A stretch of DNA of 64,000 bases. Source: Idiomarina sp. PL1-037. GTDB taxonomy: Bacteria > Pseudomonadota > Gammaproteobacteria > Enterobacterales > Alteromonadaceae. A program made the translations under genes and the position numbers. Position 1 is the first letter of the stretch. Every line of letters begins with the position of its first letter. Where the stretch lies: contig NZ_CP139873.1 in the NCBI RefSeq assembly GCF_034422975.1, positions 1,612,001 through 1,676,000 of the forward strand, in the 5' to 3' direction. Positions 1-8,496 of the stretch are shown here, piece by piece. The notes under the pieces were generated by a model, which saw only the letters and a list, made by a program, of their open reading frames with translations, searched no databases and was not told the origin of the DNA.

Positions 1-1
1 C

Positions 2-385
2 CGCGAGGCAACTGCTGTCAACTTAACGGGTAACGAATTAGCGAAAACGCCAGATTTAGTCGCTAATGTTCGCTTAAGCTATGCACATCAGCTCAATAAT
101 GGGGGCACATTAAGATCATCGTTGGGCTATACGCACCGAGGTGACTATTTCGCTCGTGTGTTTAATTCTCCTGAACGTGATGTCGTAGAAAGCTATGATA
201 TCGCTCATTTCAATGTGAATTACATTCCTTCACATGGTAATTGGGATTTAGAGCTGAACGTGCGTAACTTATTCGACGACGACTCTGTTGCCTCTGTTCA
301 TACCGATACATACGGTGTGGGAGTGACCAGTAAGCAGTATTTAGCACCGCGTGTTGTGACACTTCAGGCTCGTTATTTCTTTTAA
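2..385 (+). CDS. TonB-dependent receptor, C-terminal fragment
   Basis: The reading frame is open from the window edge, so only the last 127 residues are visible and the start lies outside. The sequence alternates short beta strands and polar loops. It has the 'NVRNLFDDD' element typical of the last strands of TonB-dependent receptors and ends in an aromatic pair (ARYFF), as outer-membrane barrels do for BAM recognition. Such receptors import iron chelates, cobalamin or glycans with TonB-ExbBD energy. The substrate cannot be told because plug and TonB box are missing. A strong stem-loop follows the stop codon. Confidence 0.85.
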   Translation, partial: REATAVNLTGNELAKTPDLVANVRLSYAHQLNNGGTLRSSLGYTHRGDYFARVFNSPERDVVESYDIAHFNVNYIPSHGNWDLELNVRNLFDDDSVASVHTDTYGVGVTSKQYLAPRVVTLQARYFF

Positions 386-404
386 CGTCTGCTTGTAGCA
401 GATC

Positions 405-430
405 AGAAGCCACTTTCATCGGTGGCTTCT
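405..430 (+). terminator. Stem-loop after TonB receptor gene
   Basis: A perfect 9-bp inverted repeat, AGAAGCCAC and GTGGCTTCT, encloses an 8-base loop 20 bases after the receptor stop codon. No clear T tract follows, so it could be an imperfect intrinsic terminator or a 3' end stabiliser. Confidence 0.5.
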
Positions 431-623
431 ATCTGAATCCAAACTGATGAAATTAAACAAGTCTGTTTTTATGGTGTCGAATCGGACGGCCGTATTTGAC
501 CTCTATGTACTTAAAATGTTTATCACTGATCTGTGGTTTTCTTAATGGAAATGAAGCGTTGTTTGTATTGAAGTTTAACTAGCGCGAGCTTTAAGAAGTT
601 AAGGAAAATTTTTAAAGTAAATT

Positions 624-649
624 GCCGCCCGTCTATAACGACAGGCGGC
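624..649 (-). terminator. Intrinsic terminator of the outer-membrane protein gene
   Basis: GCCGCC and GGCGGC form the outer stem, GTC and GAC continue it across one mismatch, and the loop is 6 bases. On the minus strand a T-rich stretch (ATTTACTTTAAAAATTTT) follows. It lies 18 bases past the stop codon of the minus-strand gene. Confidence 0.65.
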
Positions 650-666
650 AGGCTTAACTGGCTTGC

Positions 667-1233
667 TTAGAAGTGCCAAGCAGCGCCAATGGAGTAACCA
701 TCGGACCAGTCACTATCAAAACCATCAACATAAGTTGCACTTAAGCTGAACTGGTTATTGATGTACCAACGAGCAGTTAATTCGTATTCTTGCTCAGAAT
801 CTGCGAAAACATCGTTATCGATGTGACGTACCAGACCTGAAAACTCAACTGCTGGGTTTAAACGATAAACACCACCAACCTGCACTGCATAACCAGTATC
901 ATCGTCGCTGACTACCGGAGCGTCAACATCTACATAATAAAGGTTCGCATCAGCAAAACCAGTGAACTTTTCACTGAAGTCATGCTTGTAACCAACACCA
1001 GCAAAGATTTGATCAAAATCCGCATCGCCTTCGCTAAGCTGAGAGTAATCTGCAGTGAAATAAATAGATTCACTCAGCATTGCGCGACCACTAAGGCCAA
1101 AACCATCGCCATCATCACTGTAATCAATGTAACGTGCTTCTACGCGATCAAAGTGTGAACCTTGGTCTGCGGCTAAAGTTGCACCACTGAATAACGCGGC
1201 GCCGATAAGTGTAGCTAATACTGCTTTTTTCAT
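667..1233 (-). CDS. Small outer-membrane beta-barrel protein
   Basis: This 188-residue protein starts with a clear signal peptide (MKKAVLATLIGAALFSGATLA, cleavage near residue 21). The rest is alternating amphipathic strands rich in Tyr, Asp and Ser, ending in '...GAAWHF' with the C-terminal Phe used for BAM recognition. Size and strand spacing fit an 8-stranded barrel of the OmpA/OmpW-like porin class. It should sit in the outer membrane. No exact family or substrate can be named. GGAG lies 9 bases before the ATG. The gene has its own terminator and is divergent from the permease gene. Confidence 0.75.
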   Translation of the reverse strand: MKKAVLATLIGAALFSGATLAADQGSHFDRVEARYIDYSDDGDGFGLSGRAMLSESIYFTADYSQLSEGDADFDQIFAGVGYKHDFSEKFTGFADANLYYVDVDAPVVSDDDTGYAVQVGGVYRLNPAVEFSGLVRHIDNDVFADSEQEYELTARWYINNQFSLSATYVDGFDSDWSDGYSIGAAWHF

Positions 1234-1559
1234 TCTTTAATACTCCGTTATGTCGTGCGTGTCCCGCACTTACTACTTCCAAGCTGCCAGGCAGCACTGC
1301 TTCATTTAGCGAAGCAATGTATGTCATAATAACGAAAAGTTCTTTGACTATTTGTTGTTTTTTAGTTGATTTAATATGATTATCGGCCGGCAAGTACAAC
1401 AAAAAATACCGAAACATATCGCCATAGTGCCTGAATCTCGAATAAGCTTGCGAGGCAATTCAATGCCTAAGCACTATTTGAAAATTGAAATTCTCCTTCT
1501 TATCTTCTAAATTCAATACTTTAGGCTTATTCAATATTTCAATAGAAGTTGACCGAAGC
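1234..1559. other. Divergent intergenic region (326 bp)
   Basis: This gap separates the minus-strand barrel gene from the plus-strand EamA gene and must hold both promoters. It is AT-rich. I see no RNA gene, repeat or confident promoter. A TTG-initiated extension of the permease frame back to 1485 lacks a Shine-Dalgarno sequence and was not used. Confidence 0.5.
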
Positions 1560-2432
1560 ATGACGAATTCAGGCATTATACTGGTGGCGTCAGCGGCGCT
1601 TTTCTGGGGACTGTCCGGCGGAATAGCGGGCATTCTCATCAACGACGGCTGGAATGCCGTTTTAGTATCTTTTTGCCGGGGTGCTGTCGGGCTTATATTT
1701 GTGCTGATGTGGTTGGTTTTAAGACCTGGCAATAGTGGGCTGACTAACAGTAAGTTATGGTTCTGGTCTATCATCGCAGGGCTTGGAGTCTCGGGAAATT
1801 TCGCTTTCTATTTCTTCAGTATTTCCGAGAGCAGCGTTGCGGTTGCGGCAACCCTTATGTATTGCGCTCCCATATTTGTTTACCTAATTTCTTTCGCCGT
1901 TAAAATTGAACGTCCCACGATAAGCAAATGCGCCGCAATACTGCTGGTAATGGCTGGTGTCGTCTTACTCACCCGTGTATATCAAGTCGACAGCGGTGGT
2001 ATTACTCCTATAGGCGTTATAGCCGGGCTTCTTTCGGGTATGTCACTGGCGCTTTTTATTTTTGGTTTTAAATACGCAGCCAGGCAAGGTAGCCCTCAGG
2101 CCGTTCTTGCAATCGCATTTTCTACCCTGACTCTGGTTCTGGGCACGTTAATTGATATAGAGGAAGCCGGAAGAGTTCTGGACTCCACTGACTGGCCGCT
2201 CTTTGCTATTCTCGGAGTACTGGGTGGCGGTGCATCCTTTATTCTTTATATTATTGGACTGAGAAGAACCCTGCCAGCACTGGCCTCCATAGTAGCAACA
2301 ATAGAGCCCGTTACGGCAGCGCTATTCGGAGTCATTATTTTAGGTGAGGTACTGGCTTATACGCAGGTACTCGGAATGCTGATAATATTGACTACCGTAA
2401 CAGCTTTAGGGGTTTACTCCAGCAAACACTGA
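1560..2432 (+). CDS. EamA/DMT-family permease
   Basis: This 290-residue inner-membrane protein has about ten hydrophobic helices arranged as two repeats of the EamA (DUF6) domain. The first begins with 'ASAALFWGLSGGIAG'; the second half includes 'GVLGGGASFILYIIGLRRT' and 'IEPVTAALFGVIILGE', a signature of the second repeat. DMT-family proteins export or import metabolites such as amino acids; the substrate cannot be inferred. The ATG at 1560 was chosen because the first helix begins right after it. A longer TTG-started frame adds 25 residues outside the domain. The gene stands alone. A 6-bp inverted repeat (TGAGGT/ACCTCA) overlaps the stop codon. Confidence 0.85.
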   Translation: MTNSGIILVASAALFWGLSGGIAGILINDGWNAVLVSFCRGAVGLIFVLMWLVLRPGNSGLTNSKLWFWSIIAGLGVSGNFAFYFFSISESSVAVAATLMYCAPIFVYLISFAVKIERPTISKCAAILLVMAGVVLLTRVYQVDSGGITPIGVIAGLLSGMSLALFIFGFKYAARQGSPQAVLAIAFSTLTLVLGTLIDIEEAGRVLDSTDWPLFAILGVLGGGASFILYIIGLRRTLPALASIVATIEPVTAALFGVIILGEVLAYTQVLGMLIILTTVTALGVYSSKH

Positions 2433-2519
2433 GGTTTTTGCACAGATTACCTCAGTATATTTGCCCAGAACCCTGTTACAATAACCACAGAAACCTGACA
2501 CAGAAAATGGCCGCCTTTA

Positions 2520-3932
2520 ATGCCCATAATTAGCGATAAAAACACCCCTGAGAATTCACCTGAACTCATTCATTTTAACCAATTGAACCTGCCGTCGGCG
2601 TTACTGACACGGCTTGATGAAATTGGTTACCAACAAATGACACAGGTGCAGTCCTTAAGCTTGCCGGTTATTTTAAACAACACCGATGCCGTTGTTCGCG
2701 CGGATACCGGCTCCGGAAAAACCACCGCTTTTGCGCTGACTTTGCTGGCAAAGCTGGAGGCAAAAAGCTTTTCGCCACAGGCGTTGGTATTGTGTCCTAC
2801 TCGTGAACTCGCCCATCAGGTTGCTGACGAGGTTCGTAAGCTGGCTAAATCAATGCTTAATATCAAAATACTGACCTTGTGTGGTGGCGAGCCATCACGT
2901 ATTCAGACTAACTCGCTTGAACATGGGGCTCATGTGTTGGTTGGCACACCCGGCCGGGTGCTTGATCATCTTGAGCAGCGCAATGTCGATTTGTCCATGT
3001 TGACAACTCTGGTTCTTGATGAGGCCGACCGAATGTTAGAAATGGGGTTTCAGGACAGCCTGAGTGCTATCGTTAAGCACATTCCAAAGGCGCGACAGAC
3101 ACTATTATTCAGTGCCACCTACCCTAAAAATATCGCCGCCTTAGCAGAACAAGTGACAACTAAGGCAAGGAATATTGAGGCCATTCAAGAGCAAGCAAAG
3201 CCACAAATTGAACAGCTCTTTTATGCCATGAATAATGAAGACAGCGCACAGCTGGTAATGAATTTATTGGGCGAGCATCAACCCGAAAACTGTCTGGTTT
3301 TCTGCAATACCAAAAACGAAGTAAAAGATATTTTTAACACACTTCGGGCCAATAAGTTCAGCGTGTTGGCTCTGCATGGTGAGCTCGAACAGAAAGATCG
3401 CGATCAGGCCATTATACAATTTAGTAATGGCAGTGCCCGGGTGCTTATTGCGACTGACGTAGCCTCCCGCGGCTTAGATATCGCCGAACTTGATTTAGTG
3501 ATTAGCGTTAATATGGCTCATGATTTAGACACCCATACTCACCGCATAGGTCGTACTGGCCGCGCCGGCAAAGAAGGCGTCGCAATAACCCTAATTGCCG
3601 AAAAAGATGATTACAAAATGCGTTTGCTTGAGGATACGTTTGCCGAACCTATTCAAGTACAGCCTGCGCCAGCGCTATCTGACAACACACCGTTGAAAGC
3701 TACTATGTCCACCATACAAGTCAGTGGCGGAAAAAAGGACAAGTTGAGACCGGGTGACATTGTTGGCGCGCTAACAAAGGACAAGGTTTTAAGTGCTGAC
3801 GACATTGGAAAGATAAAGCTGGAAAGCACCTTTGGTTTTGTTGCCGTAAATTCCCGTTTGGCTAAGCACGCTCTAGGGCTTATTAATAATAATAAAATAA
3901 AAGGTAAGAAGTTTCGGGCAAAAATACTTTAA
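2520..3932 (+). CDS. dbpA: ATP-dependent RNA helicase DbpA
   Basis: This DEAD-box helicase acts in the cytoplasm in late 50S subunit assembly, recruited by 23S rRNA hairpin 92. The 470 residues show the Q motif (about 38-50), Walker A 'ADTGSGKTT' (61-69), PTRELA (93-98), TPGR (143-146), DEAD (167-170), SAT (198-200), 'ASRGLD' and 'HRIGRTGRAG'. The last ~75 residues match the DbpA RNA-binding domain, ending in '...KIKGKKFRAKIL'. That domain separates it from RhlB, RhlE and SrmB. Length is close to E. coli DbpA (about 457). The Shine-Dalgarno sequence is weak. The gene is convergent with katG. Confidence 0.95.
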   Translation: MPIISDKNTPENSPELIHFNQLNLPSALLTRLDEIGYQQMTQVQSLSLPVILNNTDAVVRADTGSGKTTAFALTLLAKLEAKSFSPQALVLCPTRELAHQVADEVRKLAKSMLNIKILTLCGGEPSRIQTNSLEHGAHVLVGTPGRVLDHLEQRNVDLSMLTTLVLDEADRMLEMGFQDSLSAIVKHIPKARQTLLFSATYPKNIAALAEQVTTKARNIEAIQEQAKPQIEQLFYAMNNEDSAQLVMNLLGEHQPENCLVFCNTKNEVKDIFNTLRANKFSVLALHGELEQKDRDQAIIQFSNGSARVLIATDVASRGLDIAELDLVISVNMAHDLDTHTHRIGRTGRAGKEGVAITLIAEKDDYKMRLLEDTFAEPIQVQPAPALSDNTPLKATMSTIQVSGGKKDKLRPGDIVGALTKDKVLSADDIGKIKLESTFGFVAVNSRLAKHALGLINNNKIKGKKFRAKIL

Positions 3933-3974
3933 TTTGTGGTGCCTCAGCCTGCACGCTTAAGTGACAAGATAAAA

Positions 3975-4015
3975 AGCGGTGATACTCTCTTCGTTCTGAA
4001 GAGAATACCACCGCT
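3975..4015 (-). terminator. Intrinsic terminator of katG
   Basis: A long stem joins AGCGGTG (3975-3981) to CACCGCT (4009-4015), with an inner CTCTTC/GAAGAG helix. On the minus strand the hairpin runs into TTTTTATC, a proper T tract, so it terminates katG. It may also stop dbpA transcripts from the other side. Confidence 0.85.
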
Positions 4016-4029
4016 CACACACTTAAATA

Positions 4030-6285
4030 TTATTTCAGATCAAAGCGGTCTAACTGCATGACTTTCGTCCATGCCTGAACAAAATCATTAACGAACTTCT
4101 CGTCTGCATCACTCATTGCATAAACTTCTGCAACAGCACGCAATTCAGAGTTTGAACCGAAAATCAGATCAACCGTCGTTGCAGTATATTTCTGTTCTCC
4201 AGTTTTACGATCAAAGCCTTCGTATATCGCTTCGTTGTCCGATGACTTTTTCCATTCGTTTTCCATGCTTAGCAGGTTAACGAAAAAGTCATTATTCAAC
4301 GTCCCCGGCTGGTCTGTGAAAACACCATGACCACTGTCGTTATAATTAGCGTCCAGCGAACGTAAGCCACCCACTAATACCGTCATTTCCGGTACCGTTA
4401 AGGTTAGCTGGTCAGCTTTATCTACCATATGCTGAGCTGGTGAAACACGGTTGCCTTCAGCATAGTAGTTGCGGAATGCGTCAGCTTTAGGCTCAAGGAA
4501 CGAGAACGAGTTAACGTCCGTCATTTCCTGAGAGGCATCAGTACGACCCGGCTCAAAAGGCACCGTCACATCGTAACCGGCATCTTTCGCCGCTTTCTCA
4601 ATAGCCGCAGCGCCGCCTAAAACGATAACATCAGCCAAAGACACGTGCTTGTCGCCAGACAGCTCATCATTAAAGTCTTCCTGAACGTCTTTCAGCGTGT
4701 CCAATGCCTTCTTAAGCTCAGCCGGGTTGTTCGCTTCCCAGTTCACCTGAGGCTCTAATGCAATACGAGCGCCGTTAGCACCGCCACGCATGTCAGTACC
4801 GCGGAAGCTTGATGCCGAAGCCCAGGCAGTACGAACTAACTGAGGCACGCTAAGACCTGAACCCAGAATTGCAACCTTAAGCTGCTCGACGTCATTCTCG
4901 TTAATCAGTTCAAAATCGACTTCAGGAATTGGATCTTGCCATAGCAGATCTTCCTGCGGAGCCATATCGCCAAGATAACGCTGTTTAGGGCCCATATCGC
5001 GGTGCGTCAGCTTGAACCAGGCTTTTGCGAACGCCAGTTCAAACTCTTTAGGGTCTTCATGGAAGCGTTTAGCAATTTTGCGATACTCAGGATCTTCTTT
5101 TAGCGAAAGATCCGTCGTAAACATAATAGGTGCGTGACGCTTGCCTTCAACGTGTGCATCAGGAACCAGCTCAGATGCCTGACCGTCAACAGGGATCCAC
5201 TGAATCGCACCAGCTGGACTCTTCGTTTGTTCCCATTCAAAACCAAACAGATTATCCAGGTACTGAGTTGTCCAGGCTGTCGGGTTCACTGACCATGCAC
5301 CTTCTAAACCACTGGTGATGGTATCTTCGGCGTTGCCTTTACCGCATTTGTTTTTCCAGCCAAGGCCTTGCTCTTCAACACCTGCAGCAGCTGGTTCCGC
5401 ACCTAAGCACTCTTCAGGCTTGTGCGCACCATGTGCTTTACCAAAGGTGTGTCCCCCGGCAATAAGAGCAACGGTCTCTTCGTCGTTCATCGCCATGCGG
5501 GCAAAGGTGTCACGAATGTCTTTCGCGGCCAGTAACGGATCAGGCTTGCCATTAGGCCCTTCGGGGTTAACGTAAATCAGACCCATCTGAACAGCGGCCA
5601 GAGGGTTTTCAAGTTCACGGTCGCCAGAGTAGCGCTCGTCACCCTTTAACCATTCTTTTTCAGGGCCCCAGTAAACAATATCAGGTTCCCAGGCATCTTC
5701 ACGTCCGCCGGCAAAACCAAAGGTTTCAAATCCCATAGACTCAAGCGCAACGTTACCGGTTAGCACCATCAAGTCAGCCCATGAGATATCTCTGCCGTAC
5801 TTTTGCTTGACCGGCCACAACAAACGACGTGCTTTATCTAAACTGACGTTATCCGGCCAGCTATTTAGTGGTTCAAAACGTTGTTGAGCGCCAGCTGCAC
5901 CGCCACGCCCGTCTTGAACCCGGTAGGTTCCGGCACCATGCCAGGCCATACGAATAAAGAATGGGCCATAATGACCGTAGTCAGCTGGCCACCAGTCCTG
6001 ATCCGAGGTCATTAGCTCTTCAATGTCTTTTTTAACCTGCTCAAGGTCAAGCTGACTGAAAGCTTCAGCGTAATCAAAATCGTCTCCATAAGGGTCTGAT
6101 TCAGGACTGTGTTGACGCAATGGCTCTAAATTGAGCTTATTTGGCCACCAAAAATCGTTCGACTTAGGCTCTGAAGAATTTACCTCATAAGATGAGTTTT
6201 CCTGAGCACTTGCAACACCCGTTCCGGCTGAAAACGATATCGCAATCGCTACAGCAGAAAGTAAAGGTACTGTTTTCTTAAACAT
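4030..6285 (-). CDS. katG: Catalase-peroxidase KatG with export signal
   Basis: This bifunctional haem enzyme breaks down hydrogen peroxide and oxidises organic donors. The 751 residues hold two class-I peroxidase halves. The first carries the distal Arg112, Trp115 and His116 ('IRMAWHGAGTYR') and the proximal His in 'LIAGGHTFGKAHGA'; the second half is degenerate, as usual. Residues 1-27 (MFKKTVPLLSAVAIAISFSA, then GTGVASA) form a signal peptide, so the enzyme is probably periplasmic, unlike cytoplasmic E. coli KatG but like KatP-type enzymes. GGGT lies upstream of the ATG. It is a single gene ending in a strong terminator. I could not find a convincing OxyR site upstream. Confidence 0.95.
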   Translation of the reverse strand: MFKKTVPLLSAVAIAISFSAGTGVASAQENSSYEVNSSEPKSNDFWWPNKLNLEPLRQHSPESDPYGDDFDYAEAFSQLDLEQVKKDIEELMTSDQDWWPADYGHYGPFFIRMAWHGAGTYRVQDGRGGAAGAQQRFEPLNSWPDNVSLDKARRLLWPVKQKYGRDISWADLMVLTGNVALESMGFETFGFAGGREDAWEPDIVYWGPEKEWLKGDERYSGDRELENPLAAVQMGLIYVNPEGPNGKPDPLLAAKDIRDTFARMAMNDEETVALIAGGHTFGKAHGAHKPEECLGAEPAAAGVEEQGLGWKNKCGKGNAEDTITSGLEGAWSVNPTAWTTQYLDNLFGFEWEQTKSPAGAIQWIPVDGQASELVPDAHVEGKRHAPIMFTTDLSLKEDPEYRKIAKRFHEDPKEFELAFAKAWFKLTHRDMGPKQRYLGDMAPQEDLLWQDPIPEVDFELINENDVEQLKVAILGSGLSVPQLVRTAWASASSFRGTDMRGGANGARIALEPQVNWEANNPAELKKALDTLKDVQEDFNDELSGDKHVSLADVIVLGGAAAIEKAAKDAGYDVTVPFEPGRTDASQEMTDVNSFSFLEPKADAFRNYYAEGNRVSPAQHMVDKADQLTLTVPEMTVLVGGLRSLDANYNDSGHGVFTDQPGTLNNDFFVNLLSMENEWKKSSDNEAIYEGFDRKTGEQKYTATTVDLIFGSNSELRAVAEVYAMSDADEKFVNDFVQAWTKVMQLDRFDLK

Positions 6286-6730
6286 GATTAATTACCCTTT
6301 TCGTTAGACACAATAAGTGCGTCAGTAATATAAAACAAACGGAGTCTTTTAGGGGGCTCAGATAGATGAGGAAAACAGATTGGCATAATCGTATAGTCAG
6401 TCTTGACCGAGAGTTTCATAAAGGAGCATTGGTTATAAACAATACGATTGAGATGAAATCGAGCAGGACGTCGATACTGTAGCCGCAACAGTTCGGTACC
6501 AGCTTCTAACTACCAGTCTAAATGCTTAAAAGCTGACGTGTTGACTTTTGTAGAAGCACGTCAGTCCCCTCATCCCGTAACTTCTAATGTTATTCATTCA
6601 TTATTTTTACTGTAAAAAACCGATCTAACTTTAAGAAACCTTCGTAGCGCTCTATACTCTATCAGCAAATTAAGAATAAACGCTTAAATTTAAAGAGTAA
6701 AAAAACTTACCTTTATACAGGGGAGAGCAA
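6286..6730. other. Divergent intergenic region katG / BCCT (445 bp)
   Basis: No gene is supported here. It must hold the promoters of katG (minus) and the BCCT gene (plus). TATACT at 6653-6658 is a candidate -10 for the carrier, but its -35 is poor. A perfect 8-bp inverted repeat, CTGACGTG (6533-6540) and CACGTCAG (6557-6564), surrounds a 16-base spacer; it could be an operator or a stem-loop. Confidence 0.5.
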
Positions 6731-8425
6731 ATGAATAAAAAAGAAGAGGAAGTGCTCCGCGGGGACAAAGACCTCGAGCGCGAGCGCCAGGCTAACGACC
6801 CGATGATTCCTGACGGTGAAGTCAATCCAATCAGTACCGATTATCAAGTAGGACAAGACAACGTTGTTATGAAAGTAGGGCCTTTCGGCCTTGATTTTCA
6901 TAACCGCGTATTTGCTATTTCGGGATTAGCCATTGTTGCCTTTGTCGTCATAACATTAATGTTCCAAAATCAGGCCGAACCCGTATTTACAAGCACCAAA
7001 AACTGGCTGACAGCCAACCTTGACTGGTTCTTTATCGGGGCAGCCAATATTTTTGTGCTCCTTTGCTTGTTCTTAATCTTTTCACCATTAGGTAAAGTTC
7101 GTTTAGGTGGCACTGAAGCAAGCCCTGACTTTTCTTATCTGGGCTGGTTCTCAATGCTGTTTGCCGCTGGTATGGGTATTGGACTCATGTTTTACGGTGT
7201 GTCTGAACCTATTACGCATTTCAGCACGGCATTGGCTGGAACCGAAACCGGGGCTAACGGTCTACGCACTGACTGGGCACCTCTTGGTGGCGCTGGTGGT
7301 GATGAGGCTGCGGCAATTAGGCTCGGCATGGCAGCAACCATTTTCCACTGGGCTCTGCACCCCTGGGCAATCTACGCGGTGTTAGCTTTGGGCTTGGCCT
7401 TATTTTCATTTAACAAAGGTTTGCCACTAACTATTCGCTCTATTTTTTATCCCATTCTGGGTGAGCGCGTATGGGGCTGGCCAGGTCATGTCATCGATAT
7501 CATAGCGATACTCGCAACCTTGTTTGGTCTTGCAACCTCGTTGGGGTTAGGCGCGTCTCAGGCTGCAGCCGGACTGAACTTCTTATTCGGCTGGGCTGAG
7601 GGTGATACCACCGAGGTTCTGCTCGTTATCGGAATAACCGCTATCGCGTTGATATCAGTTCTTGCGGGTCTGGAAAAGGGTGTGCAGCGACTGTCGCAGG
7701 TTAATATGTCGTTGGCAGCTATTTTGATGCTATTCGTCATTATCGTGGGCCCAACGGTCGCAATCCTGACCGGCTTCGCGGAGAACCTCTACAATTACAT
7801 TGTTAATTTACCAGCTCTATCTAACCCAGTTGGTCGTGAAGACTTAAACTATTCACAAGGCTGGACATCGTTTTATTGGGCTTGGTGGATTGCATGGTCG
7901 CCGTTTGTTGGGATGTTTATTGCACGCGTGTCAAGAGGTCGTACAGTACGTGAATTCTTAATCTCGGTACTGCTAATACCTTCTTTGGCCTGTGTATTCT
8001 GGATGACGGTATTTGGTACTGCTGCAATAGATCAATTTTTATCAGGAGCTGAAGAAGTTGCAAACGTCGACTTATCACTGCAACTCTTTGTTATGCTCGA
8101 TGGCCTGCCATGGACAGGAATAACTTCCTTCGTGGGTATTATTCTGGTTATGGTATTTTTCGTTACTTCGTCTGACTCTGGTTCATTGGTTATCGATACC
8201 ATCAGTGCCGGCGGTAAAGTTGAGGCTCCAGTACCTCAGCGCATATTCTGGTGTACATTCGAAGGCTTAGTAGCAATTGCCCTAATACTTGGCGGTGGCC
8301 TCGTTGCCCTGCAAGCAATGGCCGTTTCTGCTGGCTTACCATTTACTCTTGTCCTGTTGGCAGCTTGTTTTGCTGTAGTTCAGGGATTACGTTCCGAACC
8401 AAGAGTTGGTAAACCTGCGAAGTAG
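6731..8425 (+). CDS. BCCT-family betaine/choline/carnitine transporter
   Basis: This 564-residue inner-membrane carrier takes up quaternary ammonium compounds such as glycine betaine or choline with Na+ or H+, mainly for osmoprotection. About 60 charged N-terminal residues precede twelve predicted helices. 'GMGIGLMFYGVSEP' and the tryptophan-rich 'YWAWWIAWSPFVGMFIARVS' with 'RGRTVREF' are the BCCT signature; the Trp cluster forms the substrate box. The start is well set by GGGGAGAG 5 bases before ATG. A strong terminator follows, so it is probably monocistronic. The C-terminal tail is short, without the long regulatory tail of BetP or BetT. Substrate is not resolved from sequence. Confidence 0.93.
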   Translation: MNKKEEEVLRGDKDLERERQANDPMIPDGEVNPISTDYQVGQDNVVMKVGPFGLDFHNRVFAISGLAIVAFVVITLMFQNQAEPVFTSTKNWLTANLDWFFIGAANIFVLLCLFLIFSPLGKVRLGGTEASPDFSYLGWFSMLFAAGMGIGLMFYGVSEPITHFSTALAGTETGANGLRTDWAPLGGAGGDEAAAIRLGMAATIFHWALHPWAIYAVLALGLALFSFNKGLPLTIRSIFYPILGERVWGWPGHVIDIIAILATLFGLATSLGLGASQAAAGLNFLFGWAEGDTTEVLLVIGITAIALISVLAGLEKGVQRLSQVNMSLAAILMLFVIIVGPTVAILTGFAENLYNYIVNLPALSNPVGREDLNYSQGWTSFYWAWWIAWSPFVGMFIARVSRGRTVREFLISVLLIPSLACVFWMTVFGTAAIDQFLSGAEEVANVDLSLQLFVMLDGLPWTGITSFVGIILVMVFFVTSSDSGSLVIDTISAGGKVEAPVPQRIFWCTFEGLVAIALILGGGLVALQAMAVSAGLPFTLVLLAACFAVVQGLRSEPRVGKPAK

Positions 8426-8452
8426 CGACTCGCGTTACGCCTTTACCCATTT

Positions 8453-8478
8453 AAAAGCGGCGCTAAAGCGCCGCTTTT
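8453..8478 (+). terminator. Intrinsic terminator after BCCT gene
   Basis: AAAAGCGGCGCT and AGCGCCGCTTTT form a perfect 12-bp repeat around two bases, ending in four T. It lies between the BCCT stop and the next gene (start 8497) and could work in both directions. Confidence 0.9.
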
Positions 8479-8496
8479 GCTATAACAGGTGCAATT

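Noticed and set aside
1376..1396. Fur-box-like ATGATTATC upstream of the outer-membrane protein gene
   Set aside because: Only one half resembles the 19-bp consensus; the other half fails, so it is not better than chance in AT-rich DNA.
6286..6730. OxyR site before katG
   Set aside because: Isolated ATAG and CTAT tetramers occur but not in the spaced four-part array of the consensus.
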